From assembly GCF_000714935.1 (NCBI RefSeq), contig NZ_JMIR01000029.1, positions 58,249 through 94,347 on the forward strand: a stretch of 36,099 nt of DNA, given 5' to 3'. Position 1 is the first letter of the stretch. The number at the start of each line of letters is the position of its first letter. The translations under genes and the position numbers were made by a program. This stretch comes from Tumebacillus flagellatus (GTDB lineage Bacteria > Bacillota > Bacilli > Tumebacillales > Tumebacillaceae). The notes below the pieces were generated by a model, which was not told where the DNA came from, searched no databases, and saw only the letters and a list, made by a program, of their open reading frames with translations. Of the stretch, positions 25,288-33,071 are shown one piece after another.

Positions 25288-26574
25288 TTATGCTTGGTAC
25301 GTGATGCGGCCTTGATTTACGGTGAGAACCGTCCAGCCTTTGACTTGTTGGCCGGCAAACGGCGTGTTGCGGCCCTTGGAGTAGAACTCGTCCGGGTTGA
25401 TCGTGCGCTCGGTGTTCAGGTCGACGACGGTAAGGTCGGCGAGTGCGCCTTCCGCGAGGCGGCCGCCGTTCAACTTGAAGACTTGCGCCGGGTTCGTTGC
25501 AAATTTTTGCACCAGCTCATGCAGGGGGAGCAGGTTGTTTTTTTCCACGAGTTCGGTGTAGAGAACCGGGAAGGCGAACTCCAAGCCGACGAACCCGAAC
25601 GGTGCGGTGCGGAAGGGGCGTTTTTTCTCCTCTTCCATGTGCGGGGCGTGGTCGGTGGCGATCATGTCGATCGTGCCGTCGAGCAGCCCGCGCAGGCAGG
25701 CTTGACGGTCCGCTTCGGTGCGCAGCGGCGGGTTGACTTTCATGTTCGCGTCCGCCCCGTCCGTTGCGTCGATGATCGCTTCCGTCAACAGCAGGTGGTG
25801 CGGTGTGACTTCGGCGGTGACGTTAAGGCCCATCGATTTCGCCCAGCGGACCAGTTCCACCGACCAGGCATCGGAGATGTGGCAGACGTGCAGGTGCGCG
25901 CCCGTCTCTTGGGCGAGCAAGATGTCGCGGGCGATCATCGCGCTCTCGGCGAGGCCCGGGATGCCCGGCAAGCCGAGGCGCTTGGAGACGACGCCCTCGT
26001 TCATGCAGCCGTCCTTCGCGAGGTCTTCGTCTTCGGAGTGGATGACGACCGGCACGTCGAGGCTTGCGGCGACGCGCATCGCTTCCCGCATCATCGACGA
26101 CGATTGCACGCCGACGCCGTCGTCGGAGATCGCCACCGCGCCGGCTTCGCGCAGAGCTTTGATGTCGGTCAGTTCCTCGCCTAGTTCGCTCTTGGTGATC
26201 GCGCCGTACGGGAGCACGGTGCAGAAGCCTTCCCGCTCCGCCGTTTCGATGACGAACTTCATCAACTCCGGCGTGTCGAGCACCGGGCGCGTGTTCGGCA
26301 TGCACGCCACTTGGGTGTACCCGCCGCGGGCTGCTGCCTGGGAGCCGGTCGCGATCGTTTCTTTGCCTTCAAACCCCGGTTGACGCAGATGGACATGCAT
26401 GTCGATAAAGCCCGGCAGGACGACATGGCCGCCCAAGTCGACCACCTCATGTGCATCCGCCTCAATCGAGTCCGCGATGCGGGTGATGTGTCTCCCCTCC
26501 ACCAGCACGTCGCGGGCTTCCAGTTCTCCGTTCTCCAGATTCAAGACGCGGCCGCCTTTTAACAACAGACCCAT
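25288..26574 (-). CDS. pyrC: Dihydroorotase, class I
   Basis: The start chosen is ATG 26574 (MGLLLKGGRVLNLENGELEA) behind GAGGAGGAG; the frame runs on to 26619 without a better signal. 428 residues. It cyclises carbamoyl aspartate to dihydroorotate. Zinc ligands are in the amidohydrolase motif GFIDMHVHLRQPG (HxH); other ligands lie in VVIHSEDEDL and HVCHISDAWS, and the catalytic Asp in MIATDHAPHMEEEKKR. Length and motifs are those of Gram-positive class I enzymes. The start lies 45 bases from the pyrB stop, so the two are co-transcribed. Confidence 0.97.
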   Translation of the reverse strand: MGLLLKGGRVLNLENGELEARDVLVEGRHITRIADSIEADAHEVVDLGGHVVLPGFIDMHVHLRQPGFEGKETIATGSQAAARGGYTQVACMPNTRPVLDTPELMKFVIETAEREGFCTVLPYGAITKSELGEELTDIKALREAGAVAISDDGVGVQSSSMMREAMRVAASLDVPVVIHSEDEDLAKDGCMNEGVVSKRLGLPGIPGLAESAMIARDILLAQETGAHLHVCHISDAWSVELVRWAKSMGLNVTAEVTPHHLLLTEAIIDATDGADANMKVNPPLRTEADRQACLRGLLDGTIDMIATDHAPHMEEEKKRPFRTAPFGFVGLEFAFPVLYTELVEKNNLLPLHELVQKFATNPAQVFKLNGGRLAEGALADLTVVDLNTERTINPDEFYSKGRNTPFAGQQVKGWTVLTVNQGRITYQA

Positions 26575-26618
26575 TTCGATCTCCTCCTCAGGTGGTGTTT
26601 CTTCTCTAAAAAAACGCA

Positions 26619-27578
26619 CTATTTCAGCAGGCTTTCCAACGCCGTCGTGTCGCGGCTGACCATGCCTTCTTCCAAGCAGTACGCCAGCAGCGCCATGCGG
26701 ATGTAGACGCCGTTCTTCGCTTGGCGGAAGTATGCCGCGCGCGGGTCATCGTCGACTTCCGGCGCGATTTCGCCCGCTCTCGGGAGCGGATGCAAGATGA
26801 TCGAGTTGGACTTCATCCGGTCGAGCAGCGGCGGGTCGATCTTGTAGACGCCGGCTGCCCGTTCGTAGTCTGACTGGGTCGGGAAGCGCTCTTTTTGAAT
26901 GCGGGTCATGTAGAGGACGTCGACGATCTCGGCGACTTTTTCCAGATCGGTCTCTTCGAAGTACTCGACCCCTTTTTCGTCGAGGAACGCTTTGACTTTT
27001 TCCGGGATCGGGCAGGATTCCGGGGCGACGAAGTACAGTTTCACACCTTGATACTTTGCCAAGAGGTACGCCAGCGAATGCACCGTGCGCCCGTAGGTGA
27101 GGTCGCCGACCATCGCGACTTTCAGACCGTCGACGCGGCCGAGCTCTTTTTGAATCGTGTAGAGGTCGAGCAGCGATTGCGTCGGATGTTCGCCCGCGCC
27201 GTCCCCGGCGTTGATCACCGGCACCGTGGCGACTTTGGCGGCGCGCATCGCGGCGCCGACTTCGTTGTGGCGCATCACGATCACGTCGGCGTAGGACGAG
27301 ATGACGCGAATCGAGTCTTCCAGCGTCTCGCCTTTGATCGCCGAGGAGAATTGAGCCGCGTTCTCGGTGGAGATCACCGTCCCGCCCAAGCGCATCATCG
27401 CCGATTCGAAGCTGAAGCGCGTCCGCGTGCTCGGCTCGAAGAACAACGCCGCCATGATCTTGCCGCCCAGCAGGTTCAGCCCGCCCTTGCGAGCGTTGAA
27501 CTCCATGATCTCGGCGGTCTTGAACAATTCATCCAGCTGCTGACGGTCAAATTGGTGTGCACTCAACACATGATACAT
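26619..27578 (-). CDS. pyrB: Aspartate carbamoyltransferase, catalytic subunit
   Basis: The start chosen is ATG 27578 (MYHVLSAHQFDRQQLDELFK) behind GAGAGGGG; the frame extends to 27665 through the attenuator, which is not translated. 319 residues. It joins carbamoyl phosphate and aspartate, the first committed step. The carbamoyl-phosphate motif is FFEPSTRTRFSFE; the aspartate-loop region is SAIKGETLEDSIRV; HPTQSLLDLYTI and LHPLPRAGEIAPEVDDDPRA are also typical. No pyrI regulatory subunit is present, as in Bacillus, so control is by PyrR attenuation at 27607. Confidence 0.97.
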   Translation of the reverse strand: MYHVLSAHQFDRQQLDELFKTAEIMEFNARKGGLNLLGGKIMAALFFEPSTRTRFSFESAMMRLGGTVISTENAAQFSSAIKGETLEDSIRVISSYADVIVMRHNEVGAAMRAAKVATVPVINAGDGAGEHPTQSLLDLYTIQKELGRVDGLKVAMVGDLTYGRTVHSLAYLLAKYQGVKLYFVAPESCPIPEKVKAFLDEKGVEYFEETDLEKVAEIVDVLYMTRIQKERFPTQSDYERAAGVYKIDPPLLDRMKSNSIILHPLPRAGEIAPEVDDDPRAAYFRQAKNGVYIRMALLAYCLEEGMVSRDTTALESLLK

Positions 27579-27606
27579 TCCCGGCAACCCCTCTCGTTTT
27601 TTCCGT

Positions 27607-27641
27607 AAAAAAAGACTCCATTCCACAAGGGAAGGGAGCCT
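27607..27641 (-). terminator. Attenuator terminator before pyrB
   Basis: Arms at 27630-27641 and 27613-27624 (AGGCTCCCTTCC with GGAATGGAGTCT, one mismatch and one G-U) around a five-base loop, followed by seven T on the minus strand. It lies in the pyrP-pyrB leader downstream of the PyrR site. Confidence 0.88.
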
Positions 27642-27732
27642 GTACTCAAACAGACAGTGTTGCATCCTGTCTCTTCGAATGGCGACTCACCTTCCCAACC
27701 TCTCGGATTGAATTAAAGGTGATGACTTTGTA
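27642..27732 (-). promoter_or_regulatory. PyrR-binding leader before pyrB
   Basis: On the minus strand, AATCCGAGAGGTTGGGAAGG (27690-27709) matches the conserved PyrR-binding loop (ARUCCNGNGAGGYU) of Bacillus pyr attenuators. With UMP, PyrR holds this hairpin as an anti-antiterminator, which frees the terminator at 27607. The site lies in the pyrP-pyrB gap. Confidence 0.88.
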
Positions 27733-28983
27733 TTAGTGCACAACCTTCTCCGACTGCTCTGCCGCGTCCCCCTCGTTCAACCCGCGCGGAAGCACGAGGT
27801 TGAGCAGGATGCCGGCAAACGTCGCCAAGGCCATGCCTTCGATCTGCAGATCGCCGATATGAACTTTCGCACCGCCCACGCCCAGCACGAGAATCACGCT
27901 GGAGATGATCAAGTTGCGCTTGTGATTGTAGTTGATGCCGCTCTCGACGAGCATCCGCAGGCCCGCCGACGCGATGATCCCGAACAGCAAGATCGAGATG
28001 CCGCCCATGACCGGGACGGGAATCGAGGAGATGATGGCGGAAAACTTGCCGATGAAGGAGAACAGGATCGCGAAGACGGCCGCTCCGGCGATGACGCGCA
28101 CCGAGTAAACCCGGGTGATCGCCATGACGCCGATGTTTTCCCCGTACGTGGTGCTCGGCGGTCCGCCCAAGAGCCCCGCCAGCGCCGTGGCGACGCCGTC
28201 GCCGAGCATCGAGCGGTGCAAGCCCGGATTCTTCATCAAGTTGCGGCCGACGATGTTTTCCGTGACGAGCAGATGCCCGATATGTTCCGCGATCGTCACC
28301 AGCGCCACCGGTGCGATCAAGAGGGCCGCCGACCATGACGCTTTGGGCATCGTGAAGTCCGGCAGCGCAAACCAGGCTGCCTGGCTCACCGTGCTGAAAT
28401 CAACCATCCCTTGAATCGCGGCGAACACAAACCCCCCGATGATCCCGAGCAAGATCGGAATCACGCCGAGGAACCCGCGGAAGAACGCGGAGGCGATGAT
28501 CGCGATGATCAGAGCCACCGATGCGACCGTCCAGTCCTTGGACGCCATGTCGACCGCCGTACCGGCAAGGCCGAGGCCGATGACGATGACGATCGAGCCG
28601 ACGACGACCGGCGGCAAGATGCGGTCCAGCCACTTCGTGCCGGCGTTTCGGATGATGGCGGCGACGATGATGTAGACGATACCGGAGAGGAGGCAACCAA
28701 ACAGTGCCGCCGAGACGCCCTCCGCTTTGCTCACGGCGAGAATCGGCCCGATGAAGGCGAACGACGACCCGAGATACCCCGGAATCATGCCCTTCGTGAG
28801 CAAGATGTAGATCAGCGTCCCGATCCCGCTGGTCAAGAGTGCAATCGACGGGTTCAACCCGGTCAGAAACGGCACCAATACGGTGGAGCCGAACATCGCG
28901 AACAGATGTTGCAGCGACAGCGGGAGCGCTTCGCCCAGCGGCAGACGTTCATGGACGTCGACGATGCGTTGCGGTTTGGTCAT
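27733..28983 (-). CDS. pyrP: Uracil permease
   Basis: The start chosen is ATG 28983 (MTKPQRIVDVHERLPLGEAL) behind GAAGGAGGA; the longer frame would translate the attenuator. 416 residues. Nucleobase:cation symporter 2 (NCS2) family: LPLSLQHLFAMFGSTVLVP is the N-terminal hallmark, about twelve helices follow, and LLGGPPSTTYGENIGVMAIT is the conserved substrate and proton segment. SVRVIAGAAVFAILFSFIGK and PVPVMGGISILLFGIIA continue the pattern. It imports uracil with protons. Between pyrR and pyrB with a PyrR attenuator on each side, as in Bacillus subtilis. Confidence 0.96.
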   Translation of the reverse strand: MTKPQRIVDVHERLPLGEALPLSLQHLFAMFGSTVLVPFLTGLNPSIALLTSGIGTLIYILLTKGMIPGYLGSSFAFIGPILAVSKAEGVSAALFGCLLSGIVYIIVAAIIRNAGTKWLDRILPPVVVGSIVIVIGLGLAGTAVDMASKDWTVASVALIIAIIASAFFRGFLGVIPILLGIIGGFVFAAIQGMVDFSTVSQAAWFALPDFTMPKASWSAALLIAPVALVTIAEHIGHLLVTENIVGRNLMKNPGLHRSMLGDGVATALAGLLGGPPSTTYGENIGVMAITRVYSVRVIAGAAVFAILFSFIGKFSAIISSIPVPVMGGISILLFGIIASAGLRMLVESGINYNHKRNLIISSVILVLGVGGAKVHIGDLQIEGMALATFAGILLNLVLPRGLNEGDAAEQSEKVVH

Positions 28984-29002
28984 GTTGTCTTCCTCCTTCA
29001 AG

Positions 29003-29036
29003 AAAAAAACCCTCTCCTGCCGACGCGGGAGAGGGT
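29003..29036 (-). terminator. Attenuator terminator before pyrP
   Basis: Perfect 9-bp stem ACCCTCTCC/GGAGAGGGT (29009-29017 with 29028-29036), then seven T on the minus strand. It sits 20 bases before the pyrP start. Confidence 0.92.
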
Positions 29037-29153
29037 ACACGCCGACCCTGTGCCGTCCGCCTGTGCCTAGACAGACGGACGGTGCTTGGGTCGAACCGTA
29101 CACTCTTGCGCGCCTCACAGGACTCGTTTAAAGAGTGCTTCCGTTATTGTGTC
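29037..29153 (-). promoter_or_regulatory. PyrR-binding leader before pyrP
   Basis: On the minus strand, GAGTCCTGTGAGGCGCGCAA within 29101-29126 carries the PyrR loop (AGUCCNGNGAGG). A strong hairpin lies between this site and the terminator: CCGTCCGTCTGT paired with ACAGGCGGACGG. It is probably part of the antiterminator. It is the middle one of three PyrR switches. Confidence 0.9.
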
Positions 29154-29883
<730 letters not shown>

Positions 29884-29889
29884 TCTTGC

Positions 29890-29918
29890 AGTCTACCAAT
29901 CTCTTGCGCATTCGTCAA
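29890..29918 (-). promoter_or_regulatory. Sigma-A promoter of the pyr operon
   Basis: TTGACG (29913-29918), a 17-base spacer and TAGACT (29890-29895) on the minus strand. The -35 box overlaps the stop codon of the rluD-like gene (29915-29917). The start point would be about 29883, giving a leader of about 170 bases that holds the first attenuator. Confidence 0.82.
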
Positions 29919-30868
29919 GCGTCATGTCGCAAAAAGTCGATCAGGTTTTGCAACTCCTCCGGCAAATCGGTGGAGAACTCCAAGTAATCGCCGGTGCGGG
30001 GGTGCACAAAGCCGAGCACTTGCGCGTGCAAAGCTTGGCCTTCGATGATGTCGCCGAAGCGGTTGCGTTTTTGGTTGCCGTACTTCGGGTCGCCGACGAG
30101 CGGGTGTCCGATAAAGTCCATGTGCACGCGAATTTGATGCGTGCGTCCGGTTTCCAGCTTCAACTCGACGACGGTGTGCTTCGGCAGGCGCTCCAGCACT
30201 TGAAAGTGCGTGATCGCTTCCCGACCGCCCTCGCGCAAGACCGCCTGCTGTTGGCGGTGCACCGGATGACGGCCGATCGGCGCGTCGACGGTGCCGAGGT
30301 CATGCTGGATCACGCCGTGCACGACAGCGACGTACTTGCGCGTGACGGTGTGCTCCTTGAGCTGTTCGGCGAGGTGGCGGTGCGCCACGTCGTTTTTGGC
30401 GGCCATCAAGAGGCCGGACGTGTCTTTGTCGATGCGGTGCACAATGCCCGGACGCACTTCTCCGTTGATGCCGGAGAGGTCTTTGCAATGGAACATCAGA
30501 GCGTTGACGAGCGTGCCGCTGTAGTGGCCCGCCGCCGGATGCACGACCATGCCGCGCGGCTTGTTGACGACGATCACGTCGGAATCCTCATAGCGCACGT
30601 CGAGCGGAATGTCTTCCGGTTCGATAGATGCGACTTCCGGCTCCGGCAGGGTCACGGAGACCACATCGCCGGTTTTCAGTTTATAGTTGGACTTGGTCTT
30701 GCGATCTTGCACCAAGACATGTTCTTGATCGATCAAGTCCTGCACTTGCGAACGGGACACATCGGGTATCCGCTCGGCGAGAAACTTGTCGACGCGCTCC
30801 CCGGCTTGCTCTTCTTCGACGGTCCACGAGAGGGATTCCAATTCGAGGTCTTCATGTTGTTGCTGCAT
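29915..30868 (-). CDS. rluD: RluA/RluD family pseudouridine synthase (YlyB-like)
   Basis: 317 residues, starting at ATG 30868 behind GGAGGAAG. Residues about 15-75 form an S4 RNA-binding domain (AGERVDKFLAERIPDVSRSQ); the catalytic domain follows, with VRPGIVHRIDKDTSGLLMAA holding the catalytic Asp of HRIDKDTSG, then RKYVAVVHGV and ETGRTHQIRVHMDFIGHPLV. Family members make pseudouridine in ribosomal RNA; RluD acts on the helix 69 loop of 23S RNA. The exact target is not certain. In Bacillus subtilis the gene at this place, between lspA and pyrR, is ylyB. It follows lspA by 11 bases. Confidence 0.93.
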   Translation of the reverse strand: MQQQHEDLELESLSWTVEEEQAGERVDKFLAERIPDVSRSQVQDLIDQEHVLVQDRKTKSNYKLKTGDVVSVTLPEPEVASIEPEDIPLDVRYEDSDVIVVNKPRGMVVHPAAGHYSGTLVNALMFHCKDLSGINGEVRPGIVHRIDKDTSGLLMAAKNDVAHRHLAEQLKEHTVTRKYVAVVHGVIQHDLGTVDAPIGRHPVHRQQQAVLREGGREAITHFQVLERLPKHTVVELKLETGRTHQIRVHMDFIGHPLVGDPKYGNQKRNRFGDIIEGQALHAQVLGFVHPRTGDYLEFSTDLPEELQNLIDFLRHDA

Positions 30869-30879
30869 GGGACTTCCTC

Positions 30880-31353
30880 CTACTTCTCCACGACTTTCTT
30901 GCTCTTGGGTTTAAACGATTCGATCAGGATCGCCAGCACGATCAACGCGACCGCCAAGTTGATGGCGATGTCGGCGACGTTAAAGATCGCAAACTGGACG
31001 AATTGCAGGTCGAAGAAATCGGTGACCACGCCAAACGCGATCCGGTCGATCATGTTGCCCAAGGCGCCGGCGACCAACAGCGCCACGCCAACCTCCATCA
31101 AGGGGCGGTTTTTCAATTCGCCCTTGCGACGGTAGTAGATGACCGCCGCCACGACGACGACCGACGACAGAATGAAAAACCACTGCTGCCCTTCGAGCAT
31201 CGAAAAAGCGGCTCCTTGATTGCGCAACGAAGTCAAGTTGATCACGCCGTCGATCAGCGGAACGGACTGGCCGACCTCCAAGTGATGACGAACGTAGTAT
31301 TTCACCCATTGGTCGATGCCAACCACAAGCGCGATGATGATGTAGAAATACAT
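30880..31353 (-). CDS. lspA: Lipoprotein signal peptidase II
   Basis: The start chosen is ATG 31353 (MYFYIIIALVVGIDQWVKYY) behind GAGAGGTG. 157 residues with four membrane helices. Active-site aspartates are in NMIDRIAFGVVTDFFDL and FNVADIAINLA, the LspA family signatures (GNxxDR and FNxAD); SLRNQGAAFSML is also conserved. It removes signal peptides from prolipoproteins in the cytoplasmic membrane. The two Ger(x)C lipoproteins in this window are likely substrates (inference). Has its own promoter at 31402. Confidence 0.97.
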   Translation of the reverse strand: MYFYIIIALVVGIDQWVKYYVRHHLEVGQSVPLIDGVINLTSLRNQGAAFSMLEGQQWFFILSSVVVVAAVIYYRRKGELKNRPLMEVGVALLVAGALGNMIDRIAFGVVTDFFDLQFVQFAIFNVADIAINLAVALIVLAILIESFKPKSKKVVEK

Positions 31354-31401
31354 GCTGACACACCTCTCTAGGCGTACTTCCGAGCCTTTTTTAGCGTGCC
31401 A

Positions 31402-31431
31402 ATTGTAGCATATCCAGGCAGGAGGTGACAA
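31402..31431 (-). promoter_or_regulatory. Sigma-A promoter of lspA and the rluD-like gene
   Basis: TTGTCA (31426-31431), an 18-base spacer and TACAAT (31402-31407) on the minus strand, between the terminator of the preceding gene and lspA. Predicted start point about 31395. Confidence 0.75.
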
Positions 31432-31437
31432 GTGGAC

Positions 31438-31468
31438 AAAAAAAGGCCAACCGCGTGGCGGTTGGTCC
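31438..31468 (-). terminator. Intrinsic terminator of the DUF5665-zinc finger operon
   Basis: On the minus strand, GGACCAACCGC pairs with GCGGTTGGCC (31445-31454 with 31458-31468) around a three-base loop, followed by seven T. Confidence 0.9.
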
Positions 31469-31476
31469 CTTATTTA

Positions 31477-32196
31477 CTAGACGTCGCGGCTGTCTCCCGC
31501 TTCCTCGAACGCGCGGCGGTACGGTTCGTTGCGCACGAAACCGGGCGCGACCGGGTTGCCGTGCATGTCGGCGATCAAGAAGCCCTCCAAGTCCTCCACA
31601 TACCCGATGCGCTCGTCGGCGTCGATGTAGTTGTGTTGAACTTCGTTGCCCGTGTAGTCCGGGTTGTCTTCATTGGTGGTAGACGTCCCGAACACGGCGA
31701 CTTTTTGCCACGCGTCCTCGCCGTCAAAGCCGTTGTAGTCTTCGTCGTTGTTGTCGAGGTCGCTGCGGCCAAAGCCCGGATAGAGGAAGTTTTCTTCCAC
31801 CGGACGGTTTGCCTGCACTTCGCGTTCGTCCGCTTCTTCGCGGCAATCCACGCAGTAGTTGGCGGCGGGCTCCGCTTGCAAGCGCGCAAACGAAATTTCG
31901 GTGCCGCAATGTTGGCAGACGCCGTACGTGCCGTCTTCCATGCGCTCCATCGCGGCGTCGATTTCCGCCATGCGAATCGAGTCGTGTTCGCGCAGCGCCA
32001 AGTCTTTGCCGCGTTCAAACACTTCGGAACCGATGTCGCCCGGATGGTTGTCGTAGTTGGACAACTCATCGGTCGTTGTTTCCAGCGAGTCGTCCAGTCC
32101 ATAGCCGTCGGTATGGTCGAGTCGATCGCGGATGTCGGACAATTCCTCTTCCAATTGCGAACGCAACTGCTTGAGTTGGGCATTCGTCAAAGTCAT
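31477..32196 (-). CDS. TraR/DksA C4-type zinc finger protein, YteA/YlyA family
   Basis: 239 residues, starting at ATG 32196 behind GAAGGGGGA. Residues about 1-80 are helical (MTLTNAQLKQLRSQLEEELS). They contain TTDELSNYDNHPGDIGSEVF, the hallmark of the YteA group of sporulating Bacillales. The zinc finger is YGVCQHCGTEISFARL with NYCVDCREEADER (four cysteines, about 93-116). The C-terminal 120 residues are acidic (SDLDNNDEDYNGFDGEDAWQ). DksA itself alters RNA polymerase together with ppGpp; family members in Bacillus are little studied. In B. subtilis a gene of this type (ylyA) also lies next to lspA. Confidence 0.93.
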   Translation of the reverse strand: MTLTNAQLKQLRSQLEEELSDIRDRLDHTDGYGLDDSLETTTDELSNYDNHPGDIGSEVFERGKDLALREHDSIRMAEIDAAMERMEDGTYGVCQHCGTEISFARLQAEPAANYCVDCREEADEREVQANRPVEENFLYPGFGRSDLDNNDEDYNGFDGEDAWQKVAVFGTSTTNEDNPDYTGNEVQHNYIDADERIGYVEDLEGFLIADMHGNPVAPGFVRNEPYRRAFEEAGDSRDV

Positions 32197-32235
32197 GAGA
32201 GAGTCCCCCTTCTCCTCGTGCTGTCTGGGTACGAG

Positions 32236-32613
32236 CTAGTAAGAAGACGTACGCAACTGCGCGTTGACGATTCGAACGAGATCCGCAATAAAATCTCCGA
32301 TGATCGGGAGGTTCAAAACTGCAACTTTCTGCAGGATCCACAAAAGCAAGGCCGCAATGACCGTAAATCCGATCGCGATACCGACTCCCCGGGAGATTCC
32401 GCTGATCAAGTTGAGAAAGATCAGGCGTTTCGGACGTTGTATCAACTGCACGTACTCCGAAAAATTGGCGCGCTCCATTTGGATGGCCAAGCGCTGAATC
32501 TGACTGGAGAGAAATCGGGTTTCCTCCGGCAACTTGACATGGTCGTCATGAACCCTCTCCGAAGGTTCCCCGATCGGTTTCGGGTCGATCTTCCCGTGGT
32601 CTTCTTTACGCAT
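32236..32613 (-). CDS. DUF5665 family membrane protein
   Basis: 125 residues, starting at ATG 32613 behind AGGAGGGG. The first 45 residues are charged and soluble; a helical stretch (ETRFLSSQIQRLAIQMERAN) leads to RPKRLIFLNLISGISRGVGI, a conserved DUF5665 segment. One clear membrane helix follows (ISRGVGIAIGFTVIAALLLW), then a second, less hydrophobic one (AVLNLPIIGDFIADLVRIV). Function unknown. It shares a promoter with the downstream zinc-finger gene (39-base gap). Confidence 0.85.
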   Translation of the reverse strand: MRKEDHGKIDPKPIGEPSERVHDDHVKLPEETRFLSSQIQRLAIQMERANFSEYVQLIQRPKRLIFLNLISGISRGVGIAIGFTVIAALLLWILQKVAVLNLPIIGDFIADLVRIVNAQLRTSSY

Positions 32614-32669
32614 CGTAACCCCTCCTGCTTGTGAGTATCATGCCCGTACAGAGGACACTCCAGTATGAC

Positions 32670-32698
32670 AGTATTCGGTACGTGCACAGAATTGTCAA
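32670..32698 (-). promoter_or_regulatory. Sigma-A promoter of the DUF5665-zinc finger operon
   Basis: Perfect TTGACA (32693-32698), a 17-base spacer and AATACT (32670-32675) on the minus strand; start point about 32663. It is divergent from the promoter at 32719. Confidence 0.82.
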
Positions 32699-32718
32699 AG
32701 TTTCAAGAACCGCCGTGG

Positions 32719-32748
32719 TTGAGAGTCTCCCCTCAAGAGGTGTATCAT
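32719..32748 (+). promoter_or_regulatory. Sigma-A type promoter of the 62-residue membrane protein
   Basis: TTGAGA (32719-32724), an 18-base spacer and TATCAT (32743-32748); start point about 32756, ahead of GAGAGGAG at 32799-32806. Confidence 0.68.
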
Positions 32749-32813
32749 GAAAAGACATGCTGCGTCAGACTCGGACATTTGACTCGGACTTATCTAGAGA
32801 GAGGAGCATCACC

Positions 32814-33002
32814 TTGCGTCGCCAAACTGTGCGCTCGCTGGCGTCGATCACGATTTGGATCGGCGGAGTGGAGCTCTTTGCCAGCTTTTTGTCGAAGATG
32901 ATTTTTGACTATCGCATCCCCTACTCGGAAGTGTTTATCGGCCTGTTGATTCTCGGGCTTGTGAGTTGGGTGTTGACCACGTTATTTTATTGGAAGCAAT
33001 AA
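32814..33002 (+). CDS. Small two-helix membrane protein, unknown function
   Basis: 62 residues, starting with TTG 32814, seven bases after GAGAGGAG. An ATG at 32757 lies at the predicted transcription start and has no ribosome binding site. Two hydrophobic helices: TIWIGGVELFASFLSKMIF (about 11-30) and EVFIGLLILGLVSWVLTTLF (about 38-58), with a short basic N-terminus (MRRQTVRSL). No family recognised. It has its own promoter and a very strong terminator, so it is a single-gene unit. Confidence 0.75.
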   Translation: MRRQTVRSLASITIWIGGVELFASFLSKMIFDYRIPYSEVFIGLLILGLVSWVLTTLFYWKQ

Positions 33003-33008
33003 CAGATC

Positions 33009-33046
33009 AAAGACCAAGTTTCGTTTTGCGAAACTTGGTCTTTTTT
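33009..33046. terminator. Strong terminator after the 62-residue protein gene
   Basis: Perfect 15-bp stem AAAGACCAAGTTTCG/CGAAACTTGGTCTTT, then TTT on the plus strand. It lies between converging genes, and the minus strand (after AAAGACC) has a weaker T-run, so it may serve both. Confidence 0.93.
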
Positions 33047-33071
33047 CGTGGTTCTTTTTTGATGATTGGGC

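Noticed and set aside
21726-25304. Very long open frame on the plus strand opposite carB and carA
   Set aside because: It is antisense to two certain genes. Its Val/Asp/Arg/Phe-rich composition is that of a GC-rich third-position shadow, and no start signal is seen.
31432-32634. Plus-strand frame beginning GTG after GGAGGTGACAA
   Set aside because: The start looks good, but the frame runs through a terminator and then entirely antisense to the zinc-finger and DUF5665 genes, with shadow composition. The GGAGGTGACA is the reverse complement of the lspA -35 region.
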